Source of the DNA: Candidatus Blautia faecavium
GTDB lineage: Bacteria > Bacillota > Clostridia > Lachnospirales > Lachnospiraceae
Direction: 5' to 3'
NCBI GenBank assembly: GCA_019118425.1
Contig: DWYZ01000201.1
Coordinates: 1-40,952 of the forward strand
DNA length: 40,952 nt
The notes beneath the pieces are model-generated. The model saw nothing but the letters and a program-made list of their open reading frames with translations. It was not told where the DNA came from and did not search any database. Made by a program: the position numbers and the translations under genes. Of the stretch, positions 22,232 to 31,071 are shown piece after piece (position 1 is the stretch's first letter; each line of letters begins with the position of its first letter).

Positions 22232-22825
22232 ATGTCAAAAGAAACAGTGCGGATCAGGACGGTTCAGGAAGGGGATATAGAAAAACTCCTTTTTATTTAT
22301 GCTCCCTATGTAAAAAAGACAGCCATTACCTTTGAGTATGAAGTTCCCTCCCTGGAGGAGTTTGCCGGGAGAGTCCGGCATACTTTAGAAAAATACCCAT
22401 ATTTCGTGGCTGAGGCAGAGACGGAAATCCTGGGTTATGCCTATGCAGGACCTTTTCATGAAAGAGCGGCTTATGAATGGTCCTGCGAGATGAGCATTTA
22501 TCTGCGCCAGGACAGCAAGCGCCAGGGAATCGGAAGGCTGCTTTATGAAACCCTGGAGAAGACACTGAAAGCCCAAAACATCCTGAACCTTTACGCCTGC
22601 ATTGCCTATCCCCAGACAGAGGACGAATATCTGACCAGGGACAGTGTAAGATTTCATGAGCGTATGGGGTATCATTTGATCGGAGAATTCCATCAGTGCG
22701 GCTATAAGTTCGGGCGCTGGTATGACATGGTATGGATGGAAAAACACCTTGGAAATCATAAGGCAGATCCGCCTAAGGTATGTTCTTTTTGCGAAATTTA
22801 CTCCTTGCATGAACACGCGGAATAG
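22232..22825 (+). CDS. GNAT N-acetyltransferase (phosphinothricin-acetyltransferase-like)
   Basis: The product is 197 residues. The fold begins with VRIRTVQEGDIEKLLFIYAPYV, continues with ITFEYEVPSLEEFAGRV, and has the acetyl-CoA loop RQDSKRQGIGRLLYETL (about residues 92-108). The late region VRFHERMGYHLIGEFHQCGYKFGRWYDMVWMEK is characteristic of the Pat/Bar/YncA group that acetylates small amino compounds. A tail of about 25 residues with CSFCEIY is not part of the usual family and may be strain-specific. The natural substrate is unknown. It is monocistronic, with its own promoter and a terminator-like hairpin downstream. Confidence 0.88.
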   Translation: MSKETVRIRTVQEGDIEKLLFIYAPYVKKTAITFEYEVPSLEEFAGRVRHTLEKYPYFVAEAETEILGYAYAGPFHERAAYEWSCEMSIYLRQDSKRQGIGRLLYETLEKTLKAQNILNLYACIAYPQTEDEYLTRDSVRFHERMGYHLIGEFHQCGYKFGRWYDMVWMEKHLGNHKADPPKVCSFCEIYSLHEHAE

Positions 22826-22835
22826 TCTATACTAT

Positions 22836-22877
22836 AAGGCGAAACGGATGTTTGCGGCATCCGCTTTGCCTTATTTT
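22836..22877 (+). terminator. Terminator-like hairpin before asnS
   Basis: AAGGCGAAACGGATG pairs with CATCCGCTTTGCCTT (one mismatch near the middle) and is followed by ATTTTGG. The short gap leaves no room for a T-box leader. Confidence 0.6.
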
Positions 22878-22941
22878 GGTTTCCCTTGTAAAAAGGGCCG
22901 CTATTTGAAGCAGAAGAATAATGAGGAAAGAGGAATAGATT

Positions 22942-24333
22942 ATGAAGCTTACCACAGTAAAAGAAATTTACAGAGAAAGAGAAAAATTTCTCGACAAAGA
23001 AGTCACAGTAGGAGGATGGGTACGCAGTGTCAGAGACTCTAAAACCTTTGGGTTCATTGTGCTCCATGACGGATCCTTTTTTGAGACTTTGCAGATCGTT
23101 TATCATGATTCCATGGATAATTTTGCAGAGATCAGTAAATTAAACGTGGGAGCTGCTATCATTGTAAAGGGTACCCTTGTGGCTACTCCTCAGGCGAAAC
23201 AGCCCTTTGAGATCCAGGCGTCTCAGGTGACTGTAGAAGGAGGATCTGCACCGGATTATCCTCTTCAGAAGAAACGTCACAGTATGGAATATTTAAGGAC
23301 TATTACCCATCTCCGTCCCAGAACGAATACGTTCCAGGCTGTTTTCCGGGTACGCTCCCTGTGCGCGTATGCCATTCATCAGTTTTTCCAGGAAAGAGGG
23401 TTTGTATATGTGCATACGCCTCTTATTACAGGAAGCGACTGTGAAGGCGCAGGAGAAATGTTCCGGGTTACTACCCTGGATGCGAAGAATCCGCCTCTGG
23501 ATGAAAACGGAAACGTGGATTTCAGCCAGGATTTCTTTAATAAAGAGACCAACCTCACCGTCAGCGGACAGCTGAACGGGGAAACCTTTGCCCAGGCGTT
23601 TAGGAACATTTATACCTTTGGCCCCACTTTCCGGGCGGAAAATTCCAATACCACCCGTCATGCGGCGGAATTCTGGATGATCGAGCCGGAGTGCGCTTTC
23701 GCGGATCTGAACGATAATATGGATCTTGCGGAATCCATGCTGAAATACATCATCCGCTATGTGCTGGAAAATGCGCCGGAGGAAATGAATTTCTTCAATT
23801 CTTTTGTGGATAAGGGGCTTCTGGATCGTCTGAATCATGTGATGAATTCAGAGTTTGGCCATGTGACTTACACGGAGGCCATAGAGCTTCTTGAGAAAAA
23901 TAACGATAAATTCGACTATAAAGTATTCTGGGGCTGCGATCTGCAGACGGAACATGAGCGCTACCTGACAGAAGAAATTTTTAAAAAACCGGTATTTGTC
24001 ACAGATTATCCAAAGGAGATCAAGGCGTTTTACATGAAGCTTAATGAAGATAACAAGACAGTGGCCGCTATGGACTGCCTGGTTCCCGGCATCGGAGAGA
24101 TCATTGGAGGAAGCCAGAGAGAGGACGATTACAATAAGCTGAGGGCACGTATGGATGAGCTTGGACTGAAGGCAGAGGACTATGATTTTTATCTGGATCT
24201 GCGCAAGTATGGCTCTACACGTCATTCCGGCTTTGGTCTTGGATTTGAGAGGTGCGTGATGTACCTTACCGGAATGGGGAACATCCGTGACGTGATCCCG
24301 TTCCCGAGAACAGTAAATAACTGTGAATTATAA
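22942..24333 (+). CDS. asnS: Asparaginyl-tRNA synthetase
   Basis: The product is 463 residues, normal for class IIb AsnRS, which charges tRNA-Asn with asparagine. An N-terminal OB-fold anticodon-binding domain ([31 protein letters not shown]) is followed by the class II core: motif 1 region [16 protein letters not shown], motif 2 [25 protein letters not shown] and motif 3 [28 protein letters not shown]. The [11 protein letters not shown] sequence favours AsnRS over AspRS. AGAGGAATAGATT precedes the ATG. It ends 15 bases before the next gene, so it may be co-transcribed with the YhaO/YhaN-like pair. Confidence 0.96.
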   Translation: MKLTTVKEIYREREKFLDKEVTVGGWVRSVRDSKTFGFIVLHDGSFFETLQIVYHDSMDNFAEISKLNVGAAIIVKGTLVATPQAKQPFEIQASQVTVEGGSAPDYPLQKKRHSMEYLRTITHLRPRTNTFQAVFRVRSLCAYAIHQFFQERGFVYVHTPLITGSDCEGAGEMFRVTTLDAKNPPLDENGNVDFSQDFFNKETNLTVSGQLNGETFAQAFRNIYTFGPTFRAENSNTTRHAAEFWMIEPECAFADLNDNMDLAESMLKYIIRYVLENAPEEMNFFNSFVDKGLLDRLNHVMNSEFGHVTYTEAIELLEKNNDKFDYKVFWGCDLQTEHERYLTEEIFKKPVFVTDYPKEIKAFYMKLNEDNKTVAAMDCLVPGIGEIIGGSQREDDYNKLRARMDELGLKAEDYDFYLDLRKYGSTRHSGFGLGFERCVMYLTGMGNIRDVIPFPRTVNNCEL

Positions 24334-24348
24334 TGAAAGAAGGGTATT

Positions 24349-25401
24349 ATGAGATTTATTCATCTTGCAGATGTACATTTAGGGGCAGTTCCGGATAAGG
24401 GCTGCCCATGGAGCAGTAAGCGGGAGGAAGAAATCTGGGAAACATTCCGCCGGGTGATCGCTGATATCAGCAATGCCCCGGTGGATTTGTTATTTATTGC
24501 AGGAGATTTGTTCCACCGTCAGCCCCTCCTTAAAGAACTGAAAGAAGTAAATTATCTGTTTTCTACTATACCCCGGACGAAAGTATTTTTAATGGCAGGG
24601 AATCATGATTATCTGAAGCAGGGCTCCTTTTACCGGGACTTCCAGTGGGAGCCTAACGTGGTCTTTTTTGACCAGGAGAAGGTGACCTGTGCGGGAGACG
24701 AGGAACTGGGAGTTTATGTATACGGCATGAGCTACCACAGCCAGGAGATCCGGGAGAATATTTATGATGAAGTGAAACCCATAGACAAAAAGGGATTTCA
24801 TGTCCTGCTGGCCCATGGAGGAGACGAAAAGCATATTCCCATGGATATAGCGGCTATTGCCGGCGCAGGATTTGATTATATAGCGCTGGGGCATATACAC
24901 AAGCCTCAGACTTTGATCAAGGATATGGCGGCCTATGCAGGGACTTTGGAGCCTATAGACAGAAATGATCTGGGACCTCACGGCTATGTGGAAGGCCGCT
25001 ATGAGGAAGGCCGTGTAAAAACGAATTTTGTTCCTTTTGCATGCCGTTCCTATCAGCAGCTTCTTCTTACTATCAGGGAGGATTCCACCCAGTTTTCTCT
25101 GGAAGAGATGTTAAAGACGGATATTATGAAACGGGGCGGAAGAAATATTTACCGGGTGATCCTGCAGGGAGTGCGGGCTCCGGAATTTATGATCATGACA
25201 GAACGGCTTAAGGTGTACGGAAATATCACGGAGGTTTTGGATGAGACTCGTCCTGCCTATGATCTGGAAGAACTGCTTGTGCAGTACAGAGGAACGCTGA
25301 TCGGCGATTATATCGAATATTTTCTGGATAAAAAGAGAACCTCAGTGGAGGAGAAGGCGCTTTATTATGGGCTGCAGGCATTACTGGAGACCAGCAGATG
25401 A
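24349..25401 (+). CDS. SbcD/YhaO-like DNA repair metallophosphoesterase
   Basis: The product is 350 residues. The calcineurin-like phosphoesterase motifs are complete: D8-x-H10 (LADVHLG), GD at 52-53, GNHD at 84-87, His156 (LAHGG) and GHIH at 181-184, which together bind two Mn2+ ions. It is the nuclease subunit type of the Mre11/SbcD family, closest in plan to Bacillus YhaO. The C-terminal 130 residues form the capping/partner-binding part. The ATPase partner is encoded 12 bases downstream, so the two probably form a complex that trims DNA ends. AGAAGGG precedes the ATG. Confidence 0.9.
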   Translation: MRFIHLADVHLGAVPDKGCPWSSKREEEIWETFRRVIADISNAPVDLLFIAGDLFHRQPLLKELKEVNYLFSTIPRTKVFLMAGNHDYLKQGSFYRDFQWEPNVVFFDQEKVTCAGDEELGVYVYGMSYHSQEIRENIYDEVKPIDKKGFHVLLAHGGDEKHIPMDIAAIAGAGFDYIALGHIHKPQTLIKDMAAYAGTLEPIDRNDLGPHGYVEGRYEEGRVKTNFVPFACRSYQQLLLTIREDSTQFSLEEMLKTDIMKRGGRNIYRVILQGVRAPEFMIMTERLKVYGNITEVLDETRPAYDLEELLVQYRGTLIGDYIEYFLDKKRTSVEEKALYYGLQALLETSR

Positions 25402-25413
25402 CGGAGAAAGAAA

Positions 25414-26964
25414 ATGAGGATCAAAGGACTGACAATAAAAAATTTTGGAAAAATCCATGATAAAGAAATAAAGCTTTCCCCAGGCATTAACGTGCTGTAC
25501 GGAGAAAACGAAAGCGGAAAGACCACAGTGCACACGTTTATAAAATCCATGCTTTACGGTATCACGAGGATGCGGGGAAGAGCGGCGAAAAATGATAACT
25601 ATGCAAAATATGAACCATGGGAGAATTCTGCGGTTTATGGCGGTACCCTGTGGTTTGAAATAGACGGCAGAACCTATCGTTTATCTAGAAATTTTCATAA
25701 GGAGAATCCGTCCAGTGAATTTTTATGTGAGGACAGCGGAGAGCTTCTGGATGTGGAAAAAGGAGACCTGGAAGTAGTTCTGGATGGAGTCAGTGAGGCG
25801 GTTTATGATAATACCGTATCCATTGCCCAGTTAAAAAGTGTGACAGGGCAGGAACTGGTCCGGGAGCTGCAGAATTATATGGCTAGTTACCAGGGGACAG
25901 GGGATAATGCGGTGGATTTAGGCAGAGCTTCGCAGATGCTTAAAATGACCAGAAAAGGATACCAGACACAAAAAGAAAGGCGAGAGAAAGAAATGGAGAA
26001 GACCCGGGAAAAACTTGCTTCCGGGTTGGAATTTTTACAGGAAGATATGGAGAAGCTGAGAGAGAGACGGGATAACGTGTCCTCCCAGGAAGAACAGCTT
26101 CACATGGTAGACGGAGAGGAAGACGGGAGTGCTATTCTGGACCGGCGTGTCCAGGCTGTAGAACGAAAACGCTGGGGGACGATCTTTGGGATGGCTTTGG
26201 GGATACTCCTTGCTGTTGGAGGAAACGCGGCAGCGGATATTTTAGCGCCTCAGCTTCTATACCTTAGGGTTTTGGCGGGAGTCCTGGGGGCGGTAATTTT
26301 TGTTGTCTCGCTTCTCTCTTATAAAAAGCAAAGCCGGGAGCTGAACAAGAGAAGGCGCATGAAAACCAGATGGATGCAAAAGCAGGAAAAGCTTCGGTGG
26401 AGCAAGGAGAATATCCTGGGAGAGCTCGCGCAGCGCGCTACCGCTTATGAAAATCTTCAGGAAGAGTACAGAGAGTGTACCGAGGCCCTTGGGTATCCTT
26501 CCAATGAAGATATGGAGATCCAGGCCCTGAACCTCGCCATGGAAACCATCGACAGTCTGTCGGGCACTATTTATAAAAGAGTAGGGACGAGGCTTAAAGA
26601 AAGGACATCTCAGATCTTAAGCGAGATCACCGGAGGAAAATATCAGGAAGTCCTGATGGATTCAGAATTTAAGATAAAGGTGAATACCCAGGACCGGGCC
26701 GTAGCACTGGAGCGGCTCAGCAGAGGAACCATAGAACAGATATACTTTGCCCTGAGAATGGCGGCGGGAGAACTGCTCTGCAAAGGAGAGCCATTCCCGG
26801 TGATCTTAGACGATGTATTTGGGATGTATGATGAAGACCGCCTTGGAGCAGTATTGAAATGGATCTATAAGGAAAAACGGCAGGTCATCATCAGCACCTG
26901 CCATAAAAGAGAAATGCAGATACTTGAAAAAAATGGAATTCCTTTCCAAAAGATCCTTCTGTAA
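25414..26964 (+). CDS. Short SbcC/YhaN-like ABC ATPase with membrane segments
   Basis: The product is 516 residues. The N-terminal half of a RecN/SMC-type head carries Walker A GENESGKTT at residues 30-38. The C-terminal half carries an ABC signature LSRGT at 435-439 and Walker B VILDDVFGMYDED with Asp466-Asp467. Between them is a short coiled coil rather than the long SbcC arm, interrupted by two hydrophobic helices (about residues 254-303, WGTIFGMALGILLAVGG and VLAGVLGAVIFVVSLLSY). Bacillus YhaN is about twice as long and also has central hydrophobic segments, as I recall. It is probably the ATP-driven partner of the upstream nuclease and may tether the complex to the membrane. The stop codon is followed directly by a dispersed repeat. 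Confidence 0.85.
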   Translation: MRIKGLTIKNFGKIHDKEIKLSPGINVLYGENESGKTTVHTFIKSMLYGITRMRGRAAKNDNYAKYEPWENSAVYGGTLWFEIDGRTYRLSRNFHKENPSSEFLCEDSGELLDVEKGDLEVVLDGVSEAVYDNTVSIAQLKSVTGQELVRELQNYMASYQGTGDNAVDLGRASQMLKMTRKGYQTQKERREKEMEKTREKLASGLEFLQEDMEKLRERRDNVSSQEEQLHMVDGEEDGSAILDRRVQAVERKRWGTIFGMALGILLAVGGNAAADILAPQLLYLRVLAGVLGAVIFVVSLLSYKKQSRELNKRRRMKTRWMQKQEKLRWSKENILGELAQRATAYENLQEEYRECTEALGYPSNEDMEIQALNLAMETIDSLSGTIYKRVGTRLKERTSQILSEITGGKYQEVLMDSEFKIKVNTQDRAVALERLSRGTIEQIYFALRMAAGELLCKGEPFPVILDDVFGMYDEDRLGAVLKWIYKEKRQVIISTCHKREMQILEKNGIPFQKILL

Positions 26965-27015
26965 GCTTTAAATGCCAAATTGCTTTGTTGCTGGTCGATG
27001 TATGACCAATAACAT
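26964..27015. repeat. Dispersed repeat, copy C (right half of module 2)
   Basis: It starts at the last base of the upstream stop codon and matches the right part of copies A and B: CTTTAAATGCCAAATTGC, then CTGGTCGATGTATGACCAATAAC. The left arm is missing, so the first hairpin cannot form. Confidence 0.75.
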
Positions 27016-27034
27016 CAGAAAGATGGGAGATCAT

Positions 27035-27502
27035 ATGAAAGAAAAGCTGAGAATTTTGGGAATGGCAGCCTTGACTCTTGCTCTGGCGGCTATGATCGCT
27101 GGCTTCTGGTTTTTTGTAGGGAAGCAGGCGGCCAAGGAGCAGGAAAGAGAGGAAGCTTTGGCCATTGATGCCATGTATGTAGAGATTGGAAGCCATGGAG
27201 ACTACATGTTTGTAAATGTTGATACAGAAACACCGTTTACAGCAGAATTTCCCACGGGACAGGTATTTCGGGAGAATGGGGAGAAGCTTTCACGGGAACA
27301 AATTTCTACAGGGGATGTATTCCGGATTTATGGAGACGGCGCTATGACCATGTCCCTTCCGGCCCAGTATCCGGGAGTGACAAGGATGGTCCGCATAAAA
27401 TATGGTTCCCCTGAGGATGCAGAACAGTACAATGAGATATTGGAACAATTTAAAACAGATCCTATTTATACTCAGGAAGAGGGGATTATCCCTCCTGAAT
27501 AA
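27035..27502 (+). CDS. Membrane-anchored DUF3221-like protein
   Basis: The product is 155 residues. An N-terminal membrane anchor or signal (RILGMAALTLALAAMIAGFWFFVG) has no lipobox cysteine. An outer domain of about 110 residues shows the pattern of a small OB-like beta domain: FRENGEKLSREQISTGDVFRIYGDGAMTMSLPAQYPGVTRMVRI. The step GDVFRIYGDG...S.PAQYPGV is like DUF3221/YobA-type proteins, a tentative match. The ATG at 27035 has GGGAG 5-9 bases upstream; the longer frame starting at 26972 begins inside the repeat. It follows the YhaN-like gene by 70 bases. Function unknown. Confidence 0.7.
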   Translation: MKEKLRILGMAALTLALAAMIAGFWFFVGKQAAKEQEREEALAIDAMYVEIGSHGDYMFVNVDTETPFTAEFPTGQVFRENGEKLSREQISTGDVFRIYGDGAMTMSLPAQYPGVTRMVRIKYGSPEDAEQYNEILEQFKTDPIYTQEEGIIPPE

Positions 27503-27532
27503 AAATAAGAAGATACGTTTTTGAAAAAATAG

Positions 27533-27573
27533 AAATCCCTGCTTTCTTTTTGCAGAGAAAGCGGGGATTTTTG
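27533..27573. terminator. Bidirectional terminator
   Basis: The arms AAATCCCTGCTTTC and GAAAGCGGGGATTT have one mismatch pair and are flanked by TTTTT on the + side and by a T-rich run on the minus side. It serves the + strand small gene and probably also the minus-strand prs operon. Confidence 0.85.
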
Positions 27574-27594
27574 ATCAGAAGCTTTTAATTATAT

Positions 27595-27650
27595 GTTACA
27601 CCCGAACCACGAACTTGCTGCGTGGCTGCGGGCAGCTTTTGGCCAGCAGT
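27595..27650. repeat. Dispersed repeat, copy D (module 1)
   Basis: GTTACACCCGAACCACGAA through TGCGTGGCTGCGGGC matches module 1 of copy B (21991-22040) with several compensatory-looking changes in the CCATG/CATGG stem (here CCACG/CGTGG). It lies just beyond the prs stop codon. Confidence 0.7.
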
Positions 27651-27655
27651 AGTTT

Positions 27656-28837
27656 TTATTTATAACGGCTCATATAATTAGATACGCATCGCTTGATCCT
27701 GTCAACCGGGTTCAGCAGGTGGCTGACGGAGAGATCATGATTTAATGTGTCAATGATCAGGGCAATATATTTACTCATGTCACAGTTAATGTAATAGTCT
27801 TTTTCCAGAAGCTGCGGTGTCTGGTATACAAGATTGGTAGTGAGAAGCTTGTCGAAAACACCTTCTTTATGAGCTTTATCGAATTTTTCCAGTCCATCGG
27901 TAAAGAGTCCGAAAGTAGCACAGATAAAAATCCTTCCGGCTCCTCTCTCCTTTAAAAGGGAAGCAATCTCTAATACAGTGTCGCCGGAGGAAATCATATC
28001 ATCCACAAGGATCATATCCTTGCCGGTGAGCTTAGGTCCCAGGAATTCATAAGCTGCAATGGGATGACGGCCTTTTTCGATGGTGGAATAATCCAGACGC
28101 TTATAGTACATACCCATATCCACTCCAAGGATATTGGCCAGATAAATAGCCCTTCCCATGCTGCCCTCATCCGGGCTGATGATCATAAAATGTTCATTGT
28201 CAATGTAAAGCCCGTCTTCGTGGTTTAAAAGGGCTTTTATAAACTGATAGGACGGCTGTACTGTCTCAAAGCCGTGAAGCGGCGTAGCGTTCTGTATACG
28301 GGCATCGTGGGCGTCAAAGGTGATGATATTTTCTACGCCCATATTGATCAGTTCCTGGAGGGAGGTAGCGCAGTCCAGAGATTCTCTGCCTACACGTTTG
28401 CTCTGACGGCTTTCATAAAGATAAGGCATGATCACATTTACCCTTCTCGCCTTTCCTCCGATTGCGCCAATGGCTCGTTTCAGATCCTGAAAATGGTCAT
28501 CAGGAGACATAAGGTTTGTGTAGGGGCCCATGCGGTAAGTCATGCTGTAATTGCACACATCTACCATCAGATAAATATCATCGCCCCGGACGGATTCGCC
28601 GATCACGCATTTTGCCTCTCCGGATCCGAAACGGGGAATTTTAGCGGAGACAATGTAGGAATCCCTCCGATAGCCTTCAAAGGCAAAAGACTCCATCTGG
28701 GGATGAGTCCGCTCATTTCTCCATTGAACAAGCCAGTTGTTTACCTTCTGTCCCAGTTTCTGACAGCTGTCCAGTGGAATCAGTCCCAGTCTTCCTACCG
28801 GAAGTGTAGTCAAATCTTTTGTAGTTACCTGTGCCAT
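27656..28837 (-). CDS. prs: Divergent ribose-phosphate pyrophosphokinase
   Basis: The product is 393 residues, about 75 longer than the usual 315. It makes PRPP from ribose-5-phosphate and ATP for nucleotide, histidine and tryptophan synthesis. The PRPP-binding loop MILVDDMISSGDT is at residues 275-287. VNVIMPYLYESRQSKRVGRES at 133-152 replaces the standard ATP-flexible loop sequence, and ITFDAHD at 172-178 replaces DLHA. The N-terminal 60 residues are an addition. This fits a divergent Prs class seen in Clostridia. AGGAGG lies inside the end of dnaI, whose stop is 3 bases from this ATG, so the two are coupled. It is the last gene of dnaD-dnaI-prs. Confidence 0.9.
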   Translation of the reverse strand: MAQVTTKDLTTLPVGRLGLIPLDSCQKLGQKVNNWLVQWRNERTHPQMESFAFEGYRRDSYIVSAKIPRFGSGEAKCVIGESVRGDDIYLMVDVCNYSMTYRMGPYTNLMSPDDHFQDLKRAIGAIGGKARRVNVIMPYLYESRQSKRVGRESLDCATSLQELINMGVENIITFDAHDARIQNATPLHGFETVQPSYQFIKALLNHEDGLYIDNEHFMIISPDEGSMGRAIYLANILGVDMGMYYKRLDYSTIEKGRHPIAAYEFLGPKLTGKDMILVDDMISSGDTVLEIASLLKERGAGRIFICATFGLFTDGLEKFDKAHKEGVFDKLLTTNLVYQTPQLLEKDYYINCDMSKYIALIIDTLNHDLSVSHLLNPVDRIKRCVSNYMSRYK

Positions 28838-28840
28838 GCT

Positions 28841-29830
28841 TTATTTTCCTCCTAAAAATATTTTCTGTATTCGAATGTCTTTTCCAATCAGCTTTACCAT
28901 TTGGTAGTTGCTGGCTATACGGGAAAACGTTCGCTCAGAATAAGTTTCTGAAAAATTTTCCAGTTCCAGGTTCGTAGAAATAATGGTGGATTTTCTACGC
29001 ATGATTCTTTCGTTAATACACAAAAACAGCTGGGAAGAGACAAAACTGTTAGTAAGCTCTGTACCCAGATCGTCAATGATCAGCAGATCACAGTCAAATA
29101 TAAATTCTTCGCCCACATCTGTATCTTTCCTGGTGGAAAAGGCAGAGCGCGCAAGAAGGTCAAAAAGATCAAAGGCAGAAAAATACAGCACACAATGGGC
29201 ACTTTCCACAAGATCATGGGCAATGCAGTGGGAGAGAAAGGTCTTTCCCACGCCGGTGTTTCCATACAGAAAAAGATTCTGGAAACGGGTATCAAAGTTT
29301 TTTACAAAATCTTTTGCAGTGTGGTAAGCTTTTTGGGCCATCTCCAGTGCGGACAGGCCTGTAGCTTCGTTTTTCATTGTATCAGAATAAAACTCAAATG
29401 AAAAGTGGTCAAAATTTTCTTTTTCGAGAATTTCTTTCAGGTTGGACTGGGTATAGAGCAGCTCTATTTCCGCTTTTTTAAAGCAGACGCACTTTTCGCT
29501 TCCTATATATCCTGTATCCTGGCATAGAGGACAAGTGTAGGAAAGTTCAAGGTAATCTTCCGGATAGCCGTTCCCTGCAAGAAGGGCCTTGCGTTCCAGG
29601 GAAAGGAGGGAAATGGCGGATTTTAAATCTTCTACGCCGGTTTCCGTACGATTCAGCAGTGCGCGTGCTTTTTTGGCGCTTAAAGTGGCAACCTCTTCGT
29701 CGATCTCCTTTAGGCGGGGGATCTTTTCGTAGGCTTCTTTTTGGCGCTTTTCCAGTTTATGACGGTTCGCCGCCTGGCGGCGATGATATTCTCTCATGAT
29801 GGTATCGTATTGATAATTTTGTAAGGGCAC
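28841..29830 (-). CDS. dnaI: DnaI/DnaC-like helicase loader
   Basis: The product is 329 residues. A helical N-terminal part is followed by a zinc-binding cluster, C100-P-L-C103 ... C114-V-C116, as in Bacillus DnaI. The AAA+ domain has Walker A LYGNTGVGKTF (G190-T197 core) and Walker B LLIIDDLG (Asp253-Asp254). It continues with sensor-like STNLELENFSETYSERTFSRI, including the arginine of the initiator/loader clade. The protein loads the replicative helicase during initiation and restart. The + strand sequence CCTCC at 29837-29841 corresponds to GGAGG before the ATG. It follows dnaD, its functional partner, on the minus strand. IstB transposition proteins share this fold, but the zinc cluster and the context favour DnaI. 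Confidence 0.92.
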   Translation of the reverse strand: MPLQNYQYDTIMREYHRRQAANRHKLEKRQKEAYEKIPRLKEIDEEVATLSAKKARALLNRTETGVEDLKSAISLLSLERKALLAGNGYPEDYLELSYTCPLCQDTGYIGSEKCVCFKKAEIELLYTQSNLKEILEKENFDHFSFEFYSDTMKNEATGLSALEMAQKAYHTAKDFVKNFDTRFQNLFLYGNTGVGKTFLSHCIAHDLVESAHCVLYFSAFDLFDLLARSAFSTRKDTDVGEEFIFDCDLLIIDDLGTELTNSFVSSQLFLCINERIMRRKSTIISTNLELENFSETYSERTFSRIASNYQMVKLIGKDIRIQKIFLGGK

Positions 29831-29854
29831 GATTGCCTCCTTTTATAGCGTTTA

Positions 29855-29896
29855 GTTATATGTCATATCTGGTCCGCGCGCTTAAGGACCAGCAGA
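29855..29896. repeat. CTGGTCC hairpin between dnaD and dnaI
   Basis: CTGGTCC (29869-29875) and GGACCAG (29886-29892) form a perfect stem. The preceding TTATATGTCATAT resembles the start of module 1 of the dispersed repeats, so this may be a decayed copy. Confidence 0.4.
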
Positions 29897-29902
29897 CAAC
29901 GT

Positions 29903-30973
29903 TTACTTGTTAAGTAAACGCTTTTCGTATTCGTCAAAATCGTAATTGCGCTGCTGGAAATTATTAAACCGATTCGGCGGGGAAACGGTCTGGCGTTTCG
30001 AGCTTCTTTCCAGCCGGCGCTTTTTATGTTCTGCATCTAAGACCGCGATGTCGTTTTTATTTTTCACATTTTTATCTTTCCAGCCTTTTAAGATTTTATC
30101 CGCATACTGAAAACTAGGCTGGCCAGTTTGAAGGACTGTGCGGCTGCAGGCCTCCTGGATGATATCCATGGAAAATCCGTAGGACTTCAGCCAGGTATTC
30201 ATAAGGGAAATCTCAGTGTCCACAGGATTGCGCCCGGAGATTCCTAAGGCTTTCAGGATGGTAAAATAATCCTTGCTGTACCGGGAGGATGCGTCTTTGG
30301 CGTCTGAAACGGTAGTGATTCCTCCTTCCGCCCAGGCCAGGGCTACCTTTTCGATATAGCGGATGCTTTTATGGTTATGGCTTACACAGTACTCAATGAG
30401 ATATTCGATAAGATCCGCAGAAAAATGAAGTTCATCGTAAAAAAACAAAAGCTTCTGTATTTCTGTGGGGCTTAAAGTTTTGCCCAGATACTGTTCGGCT
30501 ATATAGAGAAGCTGTATGATCTCTTCATTTTGCTTTAATTCTTTTATCCGGTCTGGGGTCAAGGGGATTACGGAGACCGTTTTTTCTTCCTTGGGAGACT
30601 GTGCTGCCGCGGATTTCTCCTGGGTATCAAAAGCCGGAGAATCCGAAGAGGCGGCGGTCTCTTTGGAAACGGAAACATCTAAAGGGATGATGGAAATACC
30701 GCAGAGCTTATGGCTTGCATCTTCTTCTAAAGCGACCAGACCTGCCTTGGACCAGTATTTTAAAGCACGCAGGATATCCCCCTCTGTACAGAGAAGCTGA
30801 TCCGCCATTTGCTCCAAGCTGAAAGAAACCGGGGCGTTTCTGAGAATGCGTAAAAGATAGATATAAACTTTTACAAATTCTCCGTTTGCCTCCGGCATGT
30901 ATTCGTCAATAAAAATATTTGATAAAAAGGTAGCCTCTCTTTGTGAGGCATCATGTAAGGTGATCATATCCAT
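29903..30973 (-). CDS. DnaD-domain replication protein
   Basis: The product is 356 residues from the ATG at 30973 (an ATG at 30967 is also possible). An N-terminal winged-helix domain (FVKVYIYLLRILRNAPVSFSLEQMADQLLCTEGDILRALKYWSKAGLV) is typical of DnaD. An acidic linker with many Ser/Ala residues leads to the DnaD/DnaB-type C-terminal domain (ELKQNEEIIQLLYIAEQYLGKTLSPTEIQKLLFFYDELHFSADLIEYLIEYC). A basic tail (KKRRLERSSKRQ) and YDFDEYEKRLL end the protein. DnaD bridges DnaA at oriC and helicase loading. dnaI follows after 72 bases. Upstream are an extended -10 promoter and a cluster of DnaA boxes. Confidence 0.9.
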   Translation of the reverse strand: MDMITLHDASQREATFLSNIFIDEYMPEANGEFVKVYIYLLRILRNAPVSFSLEQMADQLLCTEGDILRALKYWSKAGLVALEEDASHKLCGISIIPLDVSVSKETAASSDSPAFDTQEKSAAAQSPKEEKTVSVIPLTPDRIKELKQNEEIIQLLYIAEQYLGKTLSPTEIQKLLFFYDELHFSADLIEYLIEYCVSHNHKSIRYIEKVALAWAEGGITTVSDAKDASSRYSKDYFTILKALGISGRNPVDTEISLMNTWLKSYGFSMDIIQEACSRTVLQTGQPSFQYADKILKGWKDKNVKNKNDIAVLDAEHKKRRLERSSKRQTVSPPNRFNNFQQRNYDFDEYEKRLLNK

Positions 30974-31020
30974 GAACAACAGCTCACTTTCTAATTCGGG
31001 TTTCCATTTTCAATACCAGG

Positions 31021-31049
31021 ATTATAACACATCCTTTCCTTTTTGAAAA
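31021..31049 (-). promoter_or_regulatory. Extended -10 promoter of the dnaD-dnaI-prs operon
   Basis: On the minus strand, TTTTCA (31049-31044), 17 bases, then TGTTATAAT with TATAAT at 31026-31021. The DnaA-box cluster begins 23 bp upstream of the -35 box. Confidence 0.65.
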
Positions 31050-31071
31050 GAGAATTGCTTTTTATGTGACT

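Noticed and set aside
22826-22941. Possible T-box riboswitch before asnS
   Set aside because: The gap is only 116 bases and holds a single terminator-like hairpin; there is no AG-bulge stem or T-box sequence.
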